DNA from: Acidobacteriota bacterium
GTDB lineage: Bacteria; Acidobacteriota; Vicinamibacteria; Vicinamibacterales; Vicinamibacteraceae
DNA length: 6,246 bases
Direction: 5' to 3'
NCBI GenBank assembly: GCA_013695405.1
Contig: JACDAO010000291.1
Span: 1 to 6,246 of the forward strand
Shown: positions 1-6,246 of the stretch, in pieces
How positions within the stretch are numbered: position 1 is the stretch's first letter
Layout of the letters: each line of letters opens with the position of its first letter
Made by a program: the position numbers and the translations under genes
Notes under the pieces: model-generated
Database searches by the model: none
Told to the model about the DNA's origin: nothing
The model's input: only the letters and a program-made list of their open reading frames with translations

Positions 1-1
1 G

Positions 2-148
2 ACCGGGATTGGCGGGTGGTGTCCGTGGTACGACGCGCGCGGGGTGACCTCGGTCGGCGGTCCCGGCGATCGCCCCAACGAGGCCGAGCGCGACTACTGG
101 CTGGCCCCGACCCGCGCCCCAGCCGGCCTGGTGGAGCGACGCGGGTGA
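2..148 (+). CDS. C-terminal end of an unidentified protein (5'-truncated by the window edge)
   Basis: Frame 2 stays open from the first base to a TGA at 146-148 and gives 48 residues ending in LVERRG. The third codon positions are nearly all G or C, as in the genes that follow, whereas the overlapping frame 1 over the same bases is an arginine-rich shadow. This supports frame 2 as coding until glgB begins. The visible tail is rich in Gly, Pro, Trp and charged residues (for example [11 protein letters not shown] and ERDYWLAP) and has no membrane segment. I do not recognise the family. Its stop overlaps the GTG start of glgB in the four bases GTGA, so the two are probably co-transcribed and translationally coupled. 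A role in glycogen, trehalose or maltodextrin metabolism would fit the position, but that is inference from context only. Confidence 0.7.
   Translation, partial: TGIGGWCPWYDARGVTSVGGPGDRPNEAERDYWLAPTRAPAGLVERRG
130..136 (+). promoter_or_regulatory. Ribosome binding site of glgB
   Basis: GGTGGAG lies 8 nt before the GTG at 145. It is a fair Shine-Dalgarno match within the end of the upstream gene. It supports GTG 145 as the glgB start, over the more upstream positions in the same open frame, which would encode an arginine-rich leader unlike the family. Confidence 0.55.
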
Positions 149-2364
149 TCCCCCTCCAGCCGTCGCTGCACGCCGTCGTCGACGCCACCCACGGCGATCC
201 CTTCGCGGTGCTCGGGCCGCACCTCGTCGAGCCCGCCGGCAATGGCCGGCGCGCCCTGGTCATCCGCACCTTCCAGCCTCGCGCCAGTGCCGTGCAGGTC
301 GTGCTGGCCGCCGACGGCGACCGCGTCGCGACCCACGCGATGACGATGCGCCATCCCGACGGGCTGTTCGAAGTGACCCTCGACGACATCGGCACGATCG
401 TGCCCTATCGTCTCGAGTTGACCTGGCGGGACGGCGGCGAGGTTACCTCCATCGACGACCCGTACCGGTTCGGGCTGCTGCTCGGCGACCTCGACCTGTA
501 CCTGATCGGCGAGGGCCGGCATCAGCAGCTGGCCGGAGCGCTTGGCGCGCACGTGACCGCGATCGACGGGGTCGCCGGCACGCGCTTCGCCGTGTGGGCG
601 CCGAACGCCCGACGGGTCAGCGTGGTCGGCGACTGGAACGACTGGGACGGCCGGAGCCATCCGATGCGCCAACGGCTGCCACAGGGGGTGTGGGAGCTGT
701 TCATTCCCGCTGCCGGCGCGGGTGCGCACTACAAGTTCGAACTGGTCTCGTCGGCAGGCGGCCCGCCGTTCCTGAAGGCCGACCCGTGCGCCGCGGTGTA
801 CGAGCACCCGCCGGCCACGGCGTCGATCGTGTGCGCCCCCAGTACCTATGTGTGGCAGGACGACGAGTGGCTGGCCGGTCGCGCGTCGCGTCGCGAGGCG
901 CTCGACCAGCCGATGTCGATCTACGAGGTGCACCTCGGCTCGTGGGCGCGCGGGGCGCAGGGCGAGTTCCTGACCTACGCAGAGCTGGCAACCCGACTGA
1001 TCGCGCACATGCGCCAGATCGGTTTCACGCACGTCGAGCTGCTGCCGGTGCTCGAGTTCCCCTACGACGGATCGTGGGGCTATCAGGTGACCGGGTTCTT
1101 CGCGCCGACCAGTCGCTTCGGCACGCCCGACGACTTCCGTGCCTTCGTCGACGCGCTGCATCAGGCCGGGCTCGGCGTCATCCTGGACTGGGTGCCCGGT
1201 CACTTTCCCAAGGATGCCCACGGCCTGGCTCGCTTCGACGGGACCTCGCTCTACGAGCACGCCGATCCACGCCAGGGCGAGCACATGGACTGGGGCACGC
1301 TGATCTTCAACTACGGCCGCAACGAAGTCCGCAACTTCCTCACCGCCAGCGCGCTCACCTGGATTGCCGACTTCCACATCGACGGGCTGCGGGTCGACGC
1401 CGTGGCCTCGATGTTGTACCTGGACTACTCGCGCACCCAGGGCGACTGGGTGCCGAACGCGTACGGCGGCCGCGAGAATCTCGATGCCGTCTCGTTCCTG
1501 CAACACCTCAACGTGCTGGTTCACGAGCGCCATCCCGGCGTGGTGACGATCGCCGAGGAGTCCACCGCCTGGCCGGGCGTCAGCCGGCCGGTCCATCTCG
1601 GCGGTCTCGGCTTCACTTACAAGTGGAACATGGGCTGGATGCACGACATCCTGTCCTACATGTCGCGCGACGCCATCTACCGGCGGTGGGAACACACCCA
1701 CCTGACGTTCTCGATGCTGTACGCCTACAACGAGAACTTCATCCTGCCGTTCTCCCATGACGAAGTCGTGCATGGCAAGCGTCACCTGCTCGACAAGATG
1801 CCCGGCGACACCTGGCAGAAGGCCGCCAACCTGCGGGCGCTGTACGCCTACATGTTCACGCATCCGGGCAAGAAGCTGCTGTTCCAGGGCTGCGAGTTCG
1901 GACAGTGGCGCGAGTGGAACCACGCCGAGTCGCTGCCCTGGTTCCTGCTCGAGCACGCACCGCACGACGCGCTGTTGCGCTTTGTCGGCGAGCTGTCGGC
2001 CGTGTACCGGCGCGAACCGGCCTTGTACGAGCGCGACTTCGATGCGTCGGGATTCCAGTGGATCGACTGCAACGACCACGAGAACAGCGTCGTCTCGTTC
2101 GTCCGGCGTGCCGCGGACCCCGAGGATCTGCTGGTGGTGCTGATGAACTTCACGCCGGTGCCTCGCGACCCGTACCGGGTCGGCGTGCCGCTTGCCGGCC
2201 GCTACGACGAGGTCCTGAACAGCGACGCCGCCGCCTACGGGGGCAGCAACATGGGCAATGGCGGGACGGTGACGACGATCGCCGAGCCGTCGCACGGGCA
2301 CCTGCAGTCGCTGAGCCTGACGCTGCCGCCGCTCAGTTGCGTCGTGCTCAAGCCCAGACGCTGA
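145..2364 (+). CDS. glgB: 1,4-alpha-glucan branching enzyme (glycogen branching enzyme, GH13)
   Basis: This enzyme (EC 2.4.1.18) cuts an alpha-1,4-glucan chain and rejoins the piece through an alpha-1,6 bond, making the branches of glycogen in the cytoplasm. The protein is 739 aa from GTG 145, close to the 728 aa of E. coli GlgB. An N-terminal N1 domain carries the family DPFAVLG motif near residue 15. A CBM48 domain follows at about 135-230 ([18 protein letters not shown]). Next comes the GH13 barrel with DWVPGHFP (D348), GLRVDAVAS (nucleophile D418), IAEEST (acid/base E471) and [10 protein letters not shown] (D539). These four sit exactly 13 residues after E. coli D335, D405, E458 and D526. 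A beta-sandwich C-terminal domain ends [11 protein letters not shown]. The start is set by the GTGA overlap with the upstream stop, the Shine-Dalgarno at 130-136, and the point where family similarity begins. The open frame continues upstream to base 1, but that part is a shadow of the preceding gene. A hybrid kinase follows after 8 nt. The gene looks intact. Confidence 0.97.
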   Translation: MIPLQPSLHAVVDATHGDPFAVLGPHLVEPAGNGRRALVIRTFQPRASAVQVVLAADGDRVATHAMTMRHPDGLFEVTLDDIGTIVPYRLELTWRDGGEVTSIDDPYRFGLLLGDLDLYLIGEGRHQQLAGALGAHVTAIDGVAGTRFAVWAPNARRVSVVGDWNDWDGRSHPMRQRLPQGVWELFIPAAGAGAHYKFELVSSAGGPPFLKADPCAAVYEHPPATASIVCAPSTYVWQDDEWLAGRASRREALDQPMSIYEVHLGSWARGAQGEFLTYAELATRLIAHMRQIGFTHVELLPVLEFPYDGSWGYQVTGFFAPTSRFGTPDDFRAFVDALHQAGLGVILDWVPGHFPKDAHGLARFDGTSLYEHADPRQGEHMDWGTLIFNYGRNEVRNFLTASALTWIADFHIDGLRVDAVASMLYLDYSRTQGDWVPNAYGGRENLDAVSFLQHLNVLVHERHPGVVTIAEESTAWPGVSRPVHLGGLGFTYKWNMGWMHDILSYMSRDAIYRRWEHTHLTFSMLYAYNENFILPFSHDEVVHGKRHLLDKMPGDTWQKAANLRALYAYMFTHPGKKLLFQGCEFGQWREWNHAESLPWFLLEHAPHDALLRFVGELSAVYRREPALYERDFDASGFQWIDCNDHENSVVSFVRRAADPEDLLVVLMNFTPVPRDPYRVGVPLAGRYDEVLNSDAAAYGGSNMGNGGTVTTIAEPSHGHLQSLSLTLPPLSCVVLKPRR

Positions 2365-2372
2365 CCGCCGCT

Positions 2373-4304
2373 GTGTCTCCTCTCGCCGACGGCCGCGTTC
2401 CCGCTTGTGCGCACTGGCTCCTGGCCAGTCCGACCTGCGGCGCCATCGTCTGGGATCCCGCCGGCTGGATTCTGGCCGCCAACCCCGCCGCCCTCCGTCT
2501 GCTCGCGATCGACCCCGCGGCCTGGATCCCCGGGCACCTCAACGTCCGCGAGGCGATCGCCGCGCCGGAGGTCCGCGATTCGATCGACCTGTCCAGCTCG
2601 ATGAGCGGCACACAGCCGCTGGAGTATCTGGTCACGCAGTCGGGCGGGATCACCCGGCGGCTGCTCGTCAGCAGCTGGCCGCTGCCGGCCCCGGAACCGC
2701 TGTGGGCGTCGATCTGCGCCGACGTCACCCCGCCGGCTGGCCACGAGCTCGACCTGGAGGTCAGCGCCGCGCGACTGGAGCTGCTCTACCAGCGGAGCCC
2801 GCTGATGTACTTCACGGTGGCGGCCGATGGCCGTGTCCTGAGCGTCAACCGGACGGCCCTCGACCAGCTCGGGCTCGAGGCCGACGCCGTCGTCGATCAC
2901 AGCGTGATGGACGTCTTCCATGCCGATGATCGCGACATTCTCGCCACCCAGCTGGCGCGATGCTTCCGTGAGCCCGATCGCACCCACACCTGGGACCTCC
3001 GCAAGCTGCGGCGCAACGGCGAGATCATGTGGGTCACCGAGTGGGCGCGGGTGGTGCCGGGCCTCGACCAGCAGCCGCAGTTGCTGGTGGTCTGTGAAGA
3101 CATCTCGGCCCGCAAGCGCGCCGAACAGGCGCTGCGCGACAGCGAAGGGCGGTTGCTGCAGGCGCAGAAGCAGGAAGCGCTCGGCCGGCTCGCCGGCGGC
3201 ATCGCCCACGACTTCAGCAACCTGCTGACCGTGGTGCTCGGCCACTGCGACGCGGCCCGGATGATGCTGCCGCGCGACTCGCCTGCCCTCGACGAACTGC
3301 AGGGCATCCGCGAGGCGGCGCAGCAGGCCACCAACCTGTCGCGCCAGCTGCTGACGTTCAGCCGCCGACAGGTCGTGCAGCCGGCGCCGCTGCAACTCGA
3401 CGACGTGGTGACGCGGATGACGCCGCTGTTCCGGCGCCTGCTCGGCCCGACGGTGCGCCTCGAGGTCGCGTTCCTGCCCGGCATGCCGCAGGTGTTCGCC
3501 GATCCCGGGCAGATCGAGCAGGTGCTGACCAACCTGATCGTCAACGCCCGCGATGCGATCGAGCAGGCCGGCACCGTGCGGATCACCTCGTCGCTCGTGA
3601 GCGCCGACGACTACGCGGCGGACACCGGGATGCCGCCCGATGCGACGCGCACCTACATCTGCGTGTCGATTCGTGACGACGGCGTGGGCATGGATGAGGA
3701 GGTGCAACGCCGCGCCTTCGAGCCGTTCTTCACCACCAAGGCCGACGACCGCGGCACTGGCCTCGGGCTGCCGACCGTGCAGTCGATCGTCACCCAGGCT
3801 GGAGGTGGCGTGTCGCTGCATACCGCCGAGAGCGCCGGGTGTGACGTGCGCGTCTACCTGCCGACCGTGTCGTCGGGCCCGGCGGGGCCAGTCGCACTGC
3901 CGGAGCCGCGACCGTTGCCGGGCGGGCAGGAGACGATTCTGCTGGTCGAGGATCGGGAGGCGGTGCGCCGGGTCGCGCAACGCTTCCTGAGCCGACGTGG
4001 CTACCGGGTGATCGAGTCGGAGAGCGCCGAGCTGGCCATGGACCTGGCGGCGGAGCATGCCGGCGAGATCGACCTGCTGCTGAGCGACGTGGTGCTCGGC
4101 CACATGGACGGGCAGGAGCTGGCGACTCGCCTGGTTGCCCAGTACCCGGGCCTCAAGGTCGTGCTGATGTCGGGCTACCCGAGCGAGATGCTGACGCGCG
4201 CCGGGCAGGGCGGGCCGGTCTTTCCGTTCGTCAGCAAGCCAATCGACTTCCCGACGTTGGCGCAGTTGCTGCGCGATCTGCTCGACGCCCGTCCGCGGCG
4301 CTGA
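2373..4304 (+). CDS. PAS domain hybrid sensor histidine kinase/response regulator
   Basis: This is a signalling protein of 643 aa that should autophosphorylate on His and pass phosphate to its own receiver and perhaps onward. Domain order: a weak PAS-like region at about 14-121; a clearer PAS at about 134-250, ending in the usual EDISARKRAE; a HisKA dimerisation helix with H279 in HDFSNLL; HATPase_c with N-box N387/N391, G1 box DDGVGM (435-440), F-box FEPFF (from 449) and G2 box GTGLGL (461-466); and a CheY-like receiver at about 520-640 with acidic E526/D527, phospho-acceptor D572, S600 and K622-Pro. There is no signal peptide or membrane segment, so it should be cytosolic, and there is no DNA-binding or enzymatic output domain. 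The receiver has Gly at D+4 where Pro is common. GTG 2373 is chosen because it lies 8 nt after the glgB stop and before the first PAS. No Shine-Dalgarno is visible, so translation may depend on coupling; TTG 2337, inside glgB, is an alternative. The ligand is unknown. Co-transcription with glgB is likely. Confidence 0.93.
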   Translation: MSPLADGRVPACAHWLLASPTCGAIVWDPAGWILAANPAALRLLAIDPAAWIPGHLNVREAIAAPEVRDSIDLSSSMSGTQPLEYLVTQSGGITRRLLVSSWPLPAPEPLWASICADVTPPAGHELDLEVSAARLELLYQRSPLMYFTVAADGRVLSVNRTALDQLGLEADAVVDHSVMDVFHADDRDILATQLARCFREPDRTHTWDLRKLRRNGEIMWVTEWARVVPGLDQQPQLLVVCEDISARKRAEQALRDSEGRLLQAQKQEALGRLAGGIAHDFSNLLTVVLGHCDAARMMLPRDSPALDELQGIREAAQQATNLSRQLLTFSRRQVVQPAPLQLDDVVTRMTPLFRRLLGPTVRLEVAFLPGMPQVFADPGQIEQVLTNLIVNARDAIEQAGTVRITSSLVSADDYAADTGMPPDATRTYICVSIRDDGVGMDEEVQRRAFEPFFTTKADDRGTGLGLPTVQSIVTQAGGGVSLHTAESAGCDVRVYLPTVSSGPAGPVALPEPRPLPGGQETILLVEDREAVRRVAQRFLSRRGYRVIESESAELAMDLAAEHAGEIDLLLSDVVLGHMDGQELATRLVAQYPGLKVVLMSGYPSEMLTRAGQGGPVFPFVSKPIDFPTLAQLLRDLLDARPRR

Positions 4305-4452
4305 GCCCCGGCTGTTGGGCGTCGCTACAGTCGTCACCGCCCGCAACGCGGCAACCCGGTCTGGCCGCTGATTTCGCGCCGCAATCGCTGCGGAGGCGGT
4401 CTGTCGCCCGCCGCAAGACGGTGGCAGCCTCGTTGCAACACACCTTGACGTC
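4305..4452 (+). other. Intergenic gap between the kinase gene and the YihY gene
   Basis: There is no gene here on either strand that differs from shadow frames. A short perfect inverted repeat (CCGCA, loop ATCGC, TGCGG) lies at 4379-4393 but has only 5 bp of stem and no T-run. I see no convincing -35/-10 pair. The gap is long enough to hold a promoter for the YihY gene, and it separates the glgB-kinase unit from the membrane-protein unit. Confidence 0.5.
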
Positions 4453-5607
4453 ATGGCCGTGTTCGATGTACCGATAAGCTGGACGGAACTCGTCAAGCGC
4501 ACCGCGAAAGAGTTCATGGCCGACGACTGCCTGGGCCTGGCGGCGCAGCTGGCGTATTACTTCTTCCTTGCTGTTTTTCCCGCCATCCTGTTCCTGCTGG
4601 CCCTGGGCAGTTTCTTTCCGCTGCAGGACCTCATCGGCGACGTGGTCCGCTTGCTGCAGCCGGTCGCGTCGCCTGAGATGCTCGGCCTGATCGAGGAACA
4701 GATGCGTCGCATCTCGGAGGCCGAGAACGGCGGGCTGCTGACCTTCGGCGTGCTCGGTGCGTTGTGGAGCAGTTCGGCGGCCATGGTCGCGGTGACCAGC
4801 AGCCTCAACACCGCCTACGACATCGAGGAGGCGCGGCCGTGGTGGAAAGTGCGGCTGATTGCGATCGGCCTGACCCTGGCGCTGTCGGTGTTCATGCTGC
4901 TCTCGTTCACGTTGATCGTCGCCGGGCCGAGCATCGCCGAGTATCTCGGGCAGACCCTTAGGATGGGGACGGTGTTCGAGTGGACCTGGAAGATCGTGCA
5001 GTGGCCGGTGGCCTTCGCGCTGGTTTGCACCGCGATCGGGCTGGTCTATTACTACGCGCCCGACGCCGAACAGGACTGGGTCTGGCTGACGCCAGGCGCG
5101 CTGGTGGCGACCACGCTCTGGGTGCTGGCGTCGCTGGCGTTCAAGGTCTACGTCAGTAACTTCGCCGACTACAACGCCACCTACGGCACGGTCGGCGGCG
5201 TGATGGTATTGATGCTGTGGTTCTACGTCTCGGGCCTGGCGGTGCTGCTCGGCGCCGAACTCAACGCCGAGATCGAGCACGCCTCGCCGCACGGCAAAGA
5301 CCCCGGCGAGAAGGTGCCAGGCCAGCGCAGGATGCTGGGCGTGAGGGCTGCGCGGGCGTGGAAGGCGCGACTCGGCGGCAAGGGTCACGGCGTTCGGTCT
5401 GGTCAGGAGGCGACGTCTGCGCCGGCGACGGCTTCGGCGGCTCCTGCGGTTCGCCAGTCGACCGATCCGGCGGTCGTCGACATCGAACCGGCCGCGGCCC
5501 CGGTTTCGGGCGGTCGATCCGTGTTCAGTTCGCTGGTTGCGCTCGGCCTGCTGATGCGACAGTGGCGGCGCTCTCGAAAGACGACCCCGGCGAAACACTC
5601 CGCCTAG
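4453..5607 (+). CDS. YihY/virulence factor BrkB family inner-membrane protein
   Basis: This is an integral membrane protein of 384 aa in the YihY/BrkB family, once mislabelled ribonuclease BN. The molecular function of the family is not settled; proposals include transport and envelope roles. Hydrophobic segments lie at about 28-54, 95-118, 134-158, 182-202, 213-235 and 245-270, giving the six helices typical of the family. Family-like stretches are FMADDCLGLAAQLAYYFFLA (21-40), GALWSSSAAM (102-111), NATYGTVGGVMVLMLWFY (241-258) and the terminal GAELNAEIEH (267-276). After that, family members usually end soon, but this one continues for about 105 residues: a basic region, an Ala/Pro/Ser/Thr-rich linker (about 315-352), and a short hydrophobic stretch (SVFSSLVALGLLM) followed by a basic end. 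ATG 4453 keeps the family's N-terminal KRTAKEF helix. ATG 4516 would cut it off, although 4453 has no clear Shine-Dalgarno. A BON-LysM gene follows after 33 nt. Confidence 0.92.
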   Translation: MAVFDVPISWTELVKRTAKEFMADDCLGLAAQLAYYFFLAVFPAILFLLALGSFFPLQDLIGDVVRLLQPVASPEMLGLIEEQMRRISEAENGGLLTFGVLGALWSSSAAMVAVTSSLNTAYDIEEARPWWKVRLIAIGLTLALSVFMLLSFTLIVAGPSIAEYLGQTLRMGTVFEWTWKIVQWPVAFALVCTAIGLVYYYAPDAEQDWVWLTPGALVATTLWVLASLAFKVYVSNFADYNATYGTVGGVMVLMLWFYVSGLAVLLGAELNAEIEHASPHGKDPGEKVPGQRRMLGVRAARAWKARLGGKGHGVRSGQEATSAPATASAAPAVRQSTDPAVVDIEPAAAPVSGGRSVFSSLVALGLLMRQWRRSRKTTPAKHSA

Positions 5608-5628
5608 CATGGGGCCGGGCGGCTTCTC

Positions 5629-5634
5629 AAGGAG
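5629..5634 (+). promoter_or_regulatory. Strong ribosome binding site of the BON-LysM gene
   Basis: AAGGAG lies 6 nt before ATG 5641. It is the closest match to the Shine-Dalgarno consensus in the window, and the other genes have weak sites or none. It fixes this start and suggests this small protein is made at a higher level than its neighbours. Confidence 0.8.
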
Positions 5635-5640
5635 ATCTCC

Positions 5641-6063
5641 ATGAGTCTGCGTGACAAGTACAGTGCGGCGATCCAGATCGCCAAGAGTGTCGGGATGCAA
5701 GGCGGCGCGGACGAAAAGGACGGCAAGCTGCACTTCAAGGGCACCGTCACGTCGGAGGACCAGAAGAACCAGATCTGGACCGCTCTCAAGGCCGTGCCGA
5801 GCTGGCAGAGCGAGGTCAACGCCCAGATTGACGTCGTCGCTGGCGCGGCCAAGTCGGCTGGGAGCGGTGCGGCTGCAGGCGGGGCGAGTGCCGGCGCCAG
5901 CACCTACACCGTGCAGGCGGGCGACACGCTCAGCAAGATCGCCAAGCAGCACCTCGGCGACGCCAACGCCTACATGACGATCTTCAACGCCAACAAGGAC
6001 CAGTTGTCCGACCCGGACGAGATCAAGCCGGGCCAGGTGCTGAAGATTCCCGCCGGCGCCTAG
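5641..6063 (+). CDS. lysM: BON and LysM domain small protein (YgaU/Kbp-like)
   Basis: The protein is 140 aa and has the two-domain layout of E. coli YgaU/Kbp (149 aa): an N-terminal BON domain (about 5-66, with the [19 protein letters not shown] core), a Gly/Ala/Ser linker (67-87) and a C-terminal LysM domain (about 88-137). The LysM part has [26 protein letters not shown] and PGQVLKIP, very close in form to Kbp. LysM domains commonly bind N-acetylglucosamine-containing glycans. E. coli Kbp is reported to be a cytoplasmic potassium-binding protein linked to growth at high K+. No signal peptide is visible here (the start [10 protein letters not shown] is polar), so a cytoplasmic role like that of Kbp is more likely than wall binding. 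That is inference, and potassium binding has not been shown for this protein. The gene lies 33 nt after the YihY gene and is followed by a strong hairpin. The start is fixed by the AAGGAG 6 nt upstream. Confidence 0.92.
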   Translation: MSLRDKYSAAIQIAKSVGMQGGADEKDGKLHFKGTVTSEDQKNQIWTALKAVPSWQSEVNAQIDVVAGAAKSAGSGAAAGGASAGASTYTVQAGDTLSKIAKQHLGDANAYMTIFNANKDQLSDPDEIKPGQVLKIPAGA

Positions 6064-6074
6064 CGCGCCTTTCG

Positions 6075-6106
6075 CCGACGGGTGCGGGCACACCCGCATC
6101 CGTCGG
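6075..6106 (+). terminator. Strong hairpin after the BON-LysM gene, probable terminator
   Basis: CCGACGGGTGCGGG (6075-6088) pairs with CCCGCATCCGTCGG (6093-6106) across the 4-nt loop CACA. The stem is 14 bp with one G-U wobble and no gaps. It begins 11 nt after the stop codon. No T-run follows, so it is not a textbook intrinsic terminator. It may end transcription in a U-poor high-GC style or protect the 3' end of the mRNA. Confidence 0.65.
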
Positions 6107-6246
6107 GGCTCCGCCGCACCGCGCGAGCCGTCCGTGCGCATCATGGGATCGGTTTCGCGTCGCCCCGGCGCGCACGCGCATCGCGACATCCGCCCCTTGA
6201 AAACATCGTCACCACCGACGGGAAAGAGAAGCCGGTGGTCCTTGGC
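6107..6246. other. Unassigned 3' flank
   Basis: No gene can be supported in these last 140 bases. An open frame from ATG 6143 runs off the edge, and other in-frame starts exist (TTG, and GTG 6235 after a purine-rich GGGAAAGAGAA), but the translations match nothing I know. A perfect 7-bp inverted repeat (ACCACCG at 6211-6217, CGGTGGT at 6233-6239) with a 15-nt loop sits at the end. The purine-rich stretch could be the ribosome binding site of a next gene beginning at the edge. Confidence 0.4.

Noticed and set aside
16..144. Upstream extension of glgB to GTG 16
   Set aside because: The leader would be Arg-rich and unlike GlgB, and these bases encode the end of the upstream protein in frame 2. 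GTG 145 has an RBS and the GTGA overlap.
594..1760. 388-codon open frame in another + frame inside glgB
   Set aside because: Arg/Ala/Gly-rich out-of-frame translation of glgB; no family features.
94..2301. 735-codon open frame on the - strand opposite glgB
   Set aside because: It is a mirror of a GC-rich coding strand: its translation is rich in Arg, Val, His and Gln with no domain, while the + strand encodes a complete GlgB.
4379..4393. Small hairpin CCGCA/TGCGG as terminator of the kinase gene
   Set aside because: Only 5 bp of stem, no T-run, and 74 nt after the stop; such repeats are common by chance in GC-rich DNA.
4445..4478. TTGACG followed by GATAAG as a promoter
   Set aside because: The spacing is about 22 nt, too long for a sigma-70-type promoter, and it would lie inside the YihY coding start.
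2235..4517. 760-codon open frame on the - strand opposite the kinase
   Set aside because: Compositional shadow. It spans the kinase gene and both of its ends, shows no recognisable motifs, and has no ribosome binding site.
4231..6189. 652-codon open frame on the - strand across the YihY and BON-LysM genes
   Set aside because: It runs opposite two clearly identified genes and their gap, with an Arg/His/Gln-rich translation and no domain.

Overview
The window is G+C-rich DNA whose coding third positions are mostly G or C. All supported genes are on the + strand, and no mobile element, CRISPR array, rRNA or tRNA is visible. The organism is a bacterium with a high-GC genome. The glycogen branching enzyme beside a PAS hybrid kinase carrying an H-D-F-S-N-L-L H-box would suit Acidobacteriota (Vicinamibacteria-like) or a deltaproteobacterial/proteobacterial relative. 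That placement is inference from gene style only.

Layout: (1) positions 2-148 hold the last 48 codons of an unidentified protein whose stop overlaps the next start as GTGA. (2) 145-2364 is a complete glycogen branching enzyme (glgB) with every catalytic residue in place. (3) 2373-4304, starting 8 nt later, is a hybrid sensor histidine kinase: two PAS regions, HisKA, HATPase_c and a C-terminal receiver. (4) 4305-4452 is a 148-nt gap with no gene and no convincing promoter or terminator. (5) 4453-5607 is a YihY/BrkB-family inner-membrane protein with six membrane segments and an unusual, roughly 105-residue C-terminal tail. (6) 5641-6063 is a small BON+LysM protein resembling E. coli YgaU/Kbp, preceded by the best Shine-Dalgarno sequence in the window. 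(7) A strong 14-bp hairpin starts 11 nt after its stop codon, and the last 140 nt carry no assignable gene.

The first three genes look like one transcription unit: a 4-nt overlap, then an 8-nt gap. This ties glycogen branching to a phosphorelay protein that has no DNA-binding output of its own. The YihY and BON-LysM genes (33 nt apart) look like a second, cell-envelope or osmotic/ion-stress pair ending at the hairpin. I see no clearly new biological system. The points most worth checking are the glgB-kinase coupling, the identity of the truncated upstream gene, and the tail of the YihY protein.
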